This document shows positions 62,447 to 64,000 of a stretch of 64,000 bases of DNA, piece by piece. The position numbers were made by a program, and so were the translations under genes. Every line of letters starts with the position of its first letter. The first letter of the stretch is position 1. Under the pieces are notes generated by a model. It made no database searches and was not told where the DNA came from. It worked only from the letters and a program-made list of their open reading frames with translations. The stretch comes from Streptomyces sp. NBC_01283 (GTDB lineage Bacteria; Actinomycetota; Actinomycetes; Streptomycetales; Streptomycetaceae): assembly GCF_041435335.1 (NCBI RefSeq), contig NZ_CP108430.1, positions 8,094,001 to 8,158,000 on the forward strand, in the 5' to 3' direction.

Positions 62447-63994
62447 TCAGCTTCTGTTCTTGGTCATGTGGCGCATCAGGAGTTCCTGGGTGGCGTCCGC
62501 GCGGTCGACCTCACCGGTCAGCCGGCCCTCGGCCATCGTGTAGATCCGGTCGCACATCCCGAGCAGCTCGGGCAGTTCGGAGGAGATGAACAGCACCGCC
62601 TTGCCCGAGGCCGCCAGCTTGTCGATGACGGTGTAGATCTCGTACTTGGCGCCGATGTCGATGCCGCGCGTCGGCTCGTCGAGGATCAGCACCTCGGGGT
62701 CGGCGTGGATCCACTTGCTCAGGACGACCTTCTGCTGATTGCCGCCGGAGAGCCGCCCCACCTGCTCGAAGACGGTGGGGGCCTTGATGTTCATCGACTT
62801 GCGGTAGCGCTCGGACACGGAGCGTTCCTGGTGCTCGTCGACGAAGCCGTCCCGGCGCCGCATGCCCGAGAGTGAGGCGAGGGAGATGTTGCGGTTGATG
62901 TTGTCGATGAGGTTCAGGCCGTACTGCTTGCGGTCCTCGGTGACGTACGCGATCCCGGCGTCGACGGCAGCGGGCACCGTCTTGGTCACGACCTCGCGCC
63001 CGCCGACGGACACCGTGCCCGCCACGTACTGACCGTAGGAACGCCCGAAGACGGACATCGCGAGCTCCGTGCGGCCCGCGCCCATCAGGCCCGCGATGCC
63101 GACGATCTCGCCGCGTCGCACGGTCAGCGACACGTCGTCGACGACCTTGCGCTGGTGGTCCACCGGATGCCGAACCGTCCAGCCCCGCACGGACAGGGCA
63201 AGGGCTCCCGCGTCCTCGCCCTCGTAGGACGTGCGGTCGGGGAAGCGGTGGTCGAGGTCGCGGCCGACCATCCCGCGGATGATGCGGTCCTCGGCCACCT
63301 GCGGTTCGGACGACGGGGTCTCGCGGACCGTCAGGGTCTCGATGGTCCGTCCGTCGCGCAGGATCGTCACCGAGTCGGTGATGGCCCGGATCTCGTTCAG
63401 CTTGTGCGAGATGATGATGCAGGCGATGCCCTGGTCGCGCAGCTCCAGGATGAGGTCGAGCAGCTTGGCGCTGTCCTCGTCGTTCAGCGCGGCCGTCGGC
63501 TCGTCCAGGATGAGCAGCTTCACCTCCTTGGACAGGGCCTTGGCGATCTCCACGAGCTGCTGCTTGCCCACGCCGATGTCGGCCACCGGGGTCTGCGGCT
63601 TCTCGCTCAGGCCGACCCGCTTGAGCAGGGCGCTGGCCCTGCGCAGCGTGTCGTTCCAGTCGATGAAGCCGTGGCTGCTCTGTTCATTGCCCAGGAAGAT
63701 GTTCTCGGCGATGGACAGATACGGGACGAGCGCCAGCTCCTGATGGATGATCACGATGCCTTGCTTCTCGCTGGCACGGATGTCCTTGAAGGCCATCCGC
63801 CGGCCCTCGAAGTGGATCTCGCCGTCGTAACTTCCGTGCTCGTGGACGCCGCTGAGGACCTTCACCAGCGTCGACTTGCCCGCGCCGTTCTCGCCGCAGA
63901 TCGCGTGGATCTCCCCGGGGCCCACCGTCAGATTCACGTCGGAGAGCGCCTTGACGCCGGGGAACGTCTTGGTGATGTTGCGCATCTCCAGCAC
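62447..63994 (-). CDS. mmsA: Monosaccharide ABC ATP-binding protein (MmsA/GguA type)
   Basis: At least 515 residues with two fused ATPase domains. The first has Walker A GENGAGKS (about 33-40) and Walker [12 protein letters not shown]; the second has signature [13 protein letters not shown] and Walker [15 protein letters not shown]. The GTG at 63994 is six bases from the window edge and the protein begins [16 protein letters not shown]; related proteins have four or so residues before this, so the true start may lie outside. The binding-protein gene is expected upstream. Confidence 0.9.
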   Translation of the reverse strand: MLEMRNITKTFPGVKALSDVNLTVGPGEIHAICGENGAGKSTLVKVLSGVHEHGSYDGEIHFEGRRMAFKDIRASEKQGIVIIHQELALVPYLSIAENIFLGNEQSSHGFIDWNDTLRRASALLKRVGLSEKPQTPVADIGVGKQQLVEIAKALSKEVKLLILDEPTAALNDEDSAKLLDLILELRDQGIACIIISHKLNEIRAITDSVTILRDGRTIETLTVRETPSSEPQVAEDRIIRGMVGRDLDHRFPDRTSYEGEDAGALALSVRGWTVRHPVDHQRKVVDDVSLTVRRGEIVGIAGLMGAGRTELAMSVFGRSYGQYVAGTVSVGGREVVTKTVPAAVDAGIAYVTEDRKQYGLNLIDNINRNISLASLSGMRRRDGFVDEHQERSVSERYRKSMNIKAPTVFEQVGRLSGGNQQKVVLSKWIHADPEVLILDEPTRGIDIGAKYEIYTVIDKLAASGKAVLFISSELPELLGMCDRIYTMAEGRLTGEVDRADATQELLMRHMTKNRS

Positions 63995-64000
63995 GGGCGC

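Overview
The window is typical Streptomyces DNA. It has very high GC with strong third-position G/C, many GTG starts, Tat-type signal peptides, tightly overlapping ATGA/GTGA gene junctions, and CUT1 sugar importers that lack their own ATPase (in Streptomyces the shared ATPase MsiK normally serves these). No rRNA, tRNA, CRISPR array, insertion sequence or phage gene was seen. Nearly the whole 64 kb is one polysaccharide-utilisation region for the primary plant cell wall: arabinan, cellulose, xyloglucan, pectin and rhamnogalacturonan.

Layout. 1-5.1 kb: alditol oxidase (cut by the window edge), a HisC-like aminotransferase, a GH127 beta-L-arabinofuranosidase and a ThuA-like protein. 5.2-14.3 kb: a cyclophilin, then an arabinan module of secreted GH51, an ABC importer, intracellular GH51 and a GH43 endo-arabinanase. 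14.4-20.1 kb: a GH48 cellobiohydrolase and GH74 xyloglucanase behind a CebR-type operator, then a LacI regulator with two operators. 20.1-28.1 kb: PL11 rhamnogalacturonan lyase, a small secreted protein, an ECF sigma factor with a membrane partner, PL3, an MFS exporter and PL1. 28.1-35.9 kb: a minus-strand operon (two permeases, Gfo/Idh oxidoreductase, PmoA-like protein, GH43, binding protein, a rhamnogalacturonan acetylesterase broken by an amber codon, PL1). 36-39.3 kb: a GntR regulator with a DapA-like and an IlvD/Edd-like enzyme for sugar-acid breakdown. 39.6-46.2 kb: a second pectin-type importer, a DUF624 membrane protein and a PL26-like exo-rhamnogalacturonan lyase. 46.2-58.9 kb: a xyloglucan module (GH12, GH42, LplABC-type importer; divergently GH3 and GH31 alpha-xylosidase) ending in a second PL3. 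59-64 kb: GH43, secreted aldose epimerase and an MmsAB-type monosaccharide importer.

How the parts fit. Secreted enzymes cut polymers outside the cell, four CUT1 importers and one MmsAB importer take up the products, and intracellular GH51, GH127, GH42, GH3, GH31 and the dehydratases finish the job. Three regulatory layers can be read from the DNA. (1) The 14-bp palindrome TCGAAGCGCTTCGA lies at the LacI gene next to the GH74 xyloglucanase, on both sides of the divergent xyloglucan promoters, and at the 39.5-kb importer. (2) A different palindrome, TTCGA-N4-TCGAA and close variants, recurs upstream of GH127, the arabinan importer, the ECF sigma gene, the 35.9-kb pectin operon and the 39.5-kb importer. 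(3) The PL11 gene and both PL3 genes share an ECF-type promoter pattern (GGCAACC, 16-17 bases, then A/CGAC), and PL11 and one PL3 flank an ECF sigma factor whose membrane partner has an extracellular domain. The third layer suggests a polysaccharide-sensing sigma system for pectinases and is the most interesting lead here.
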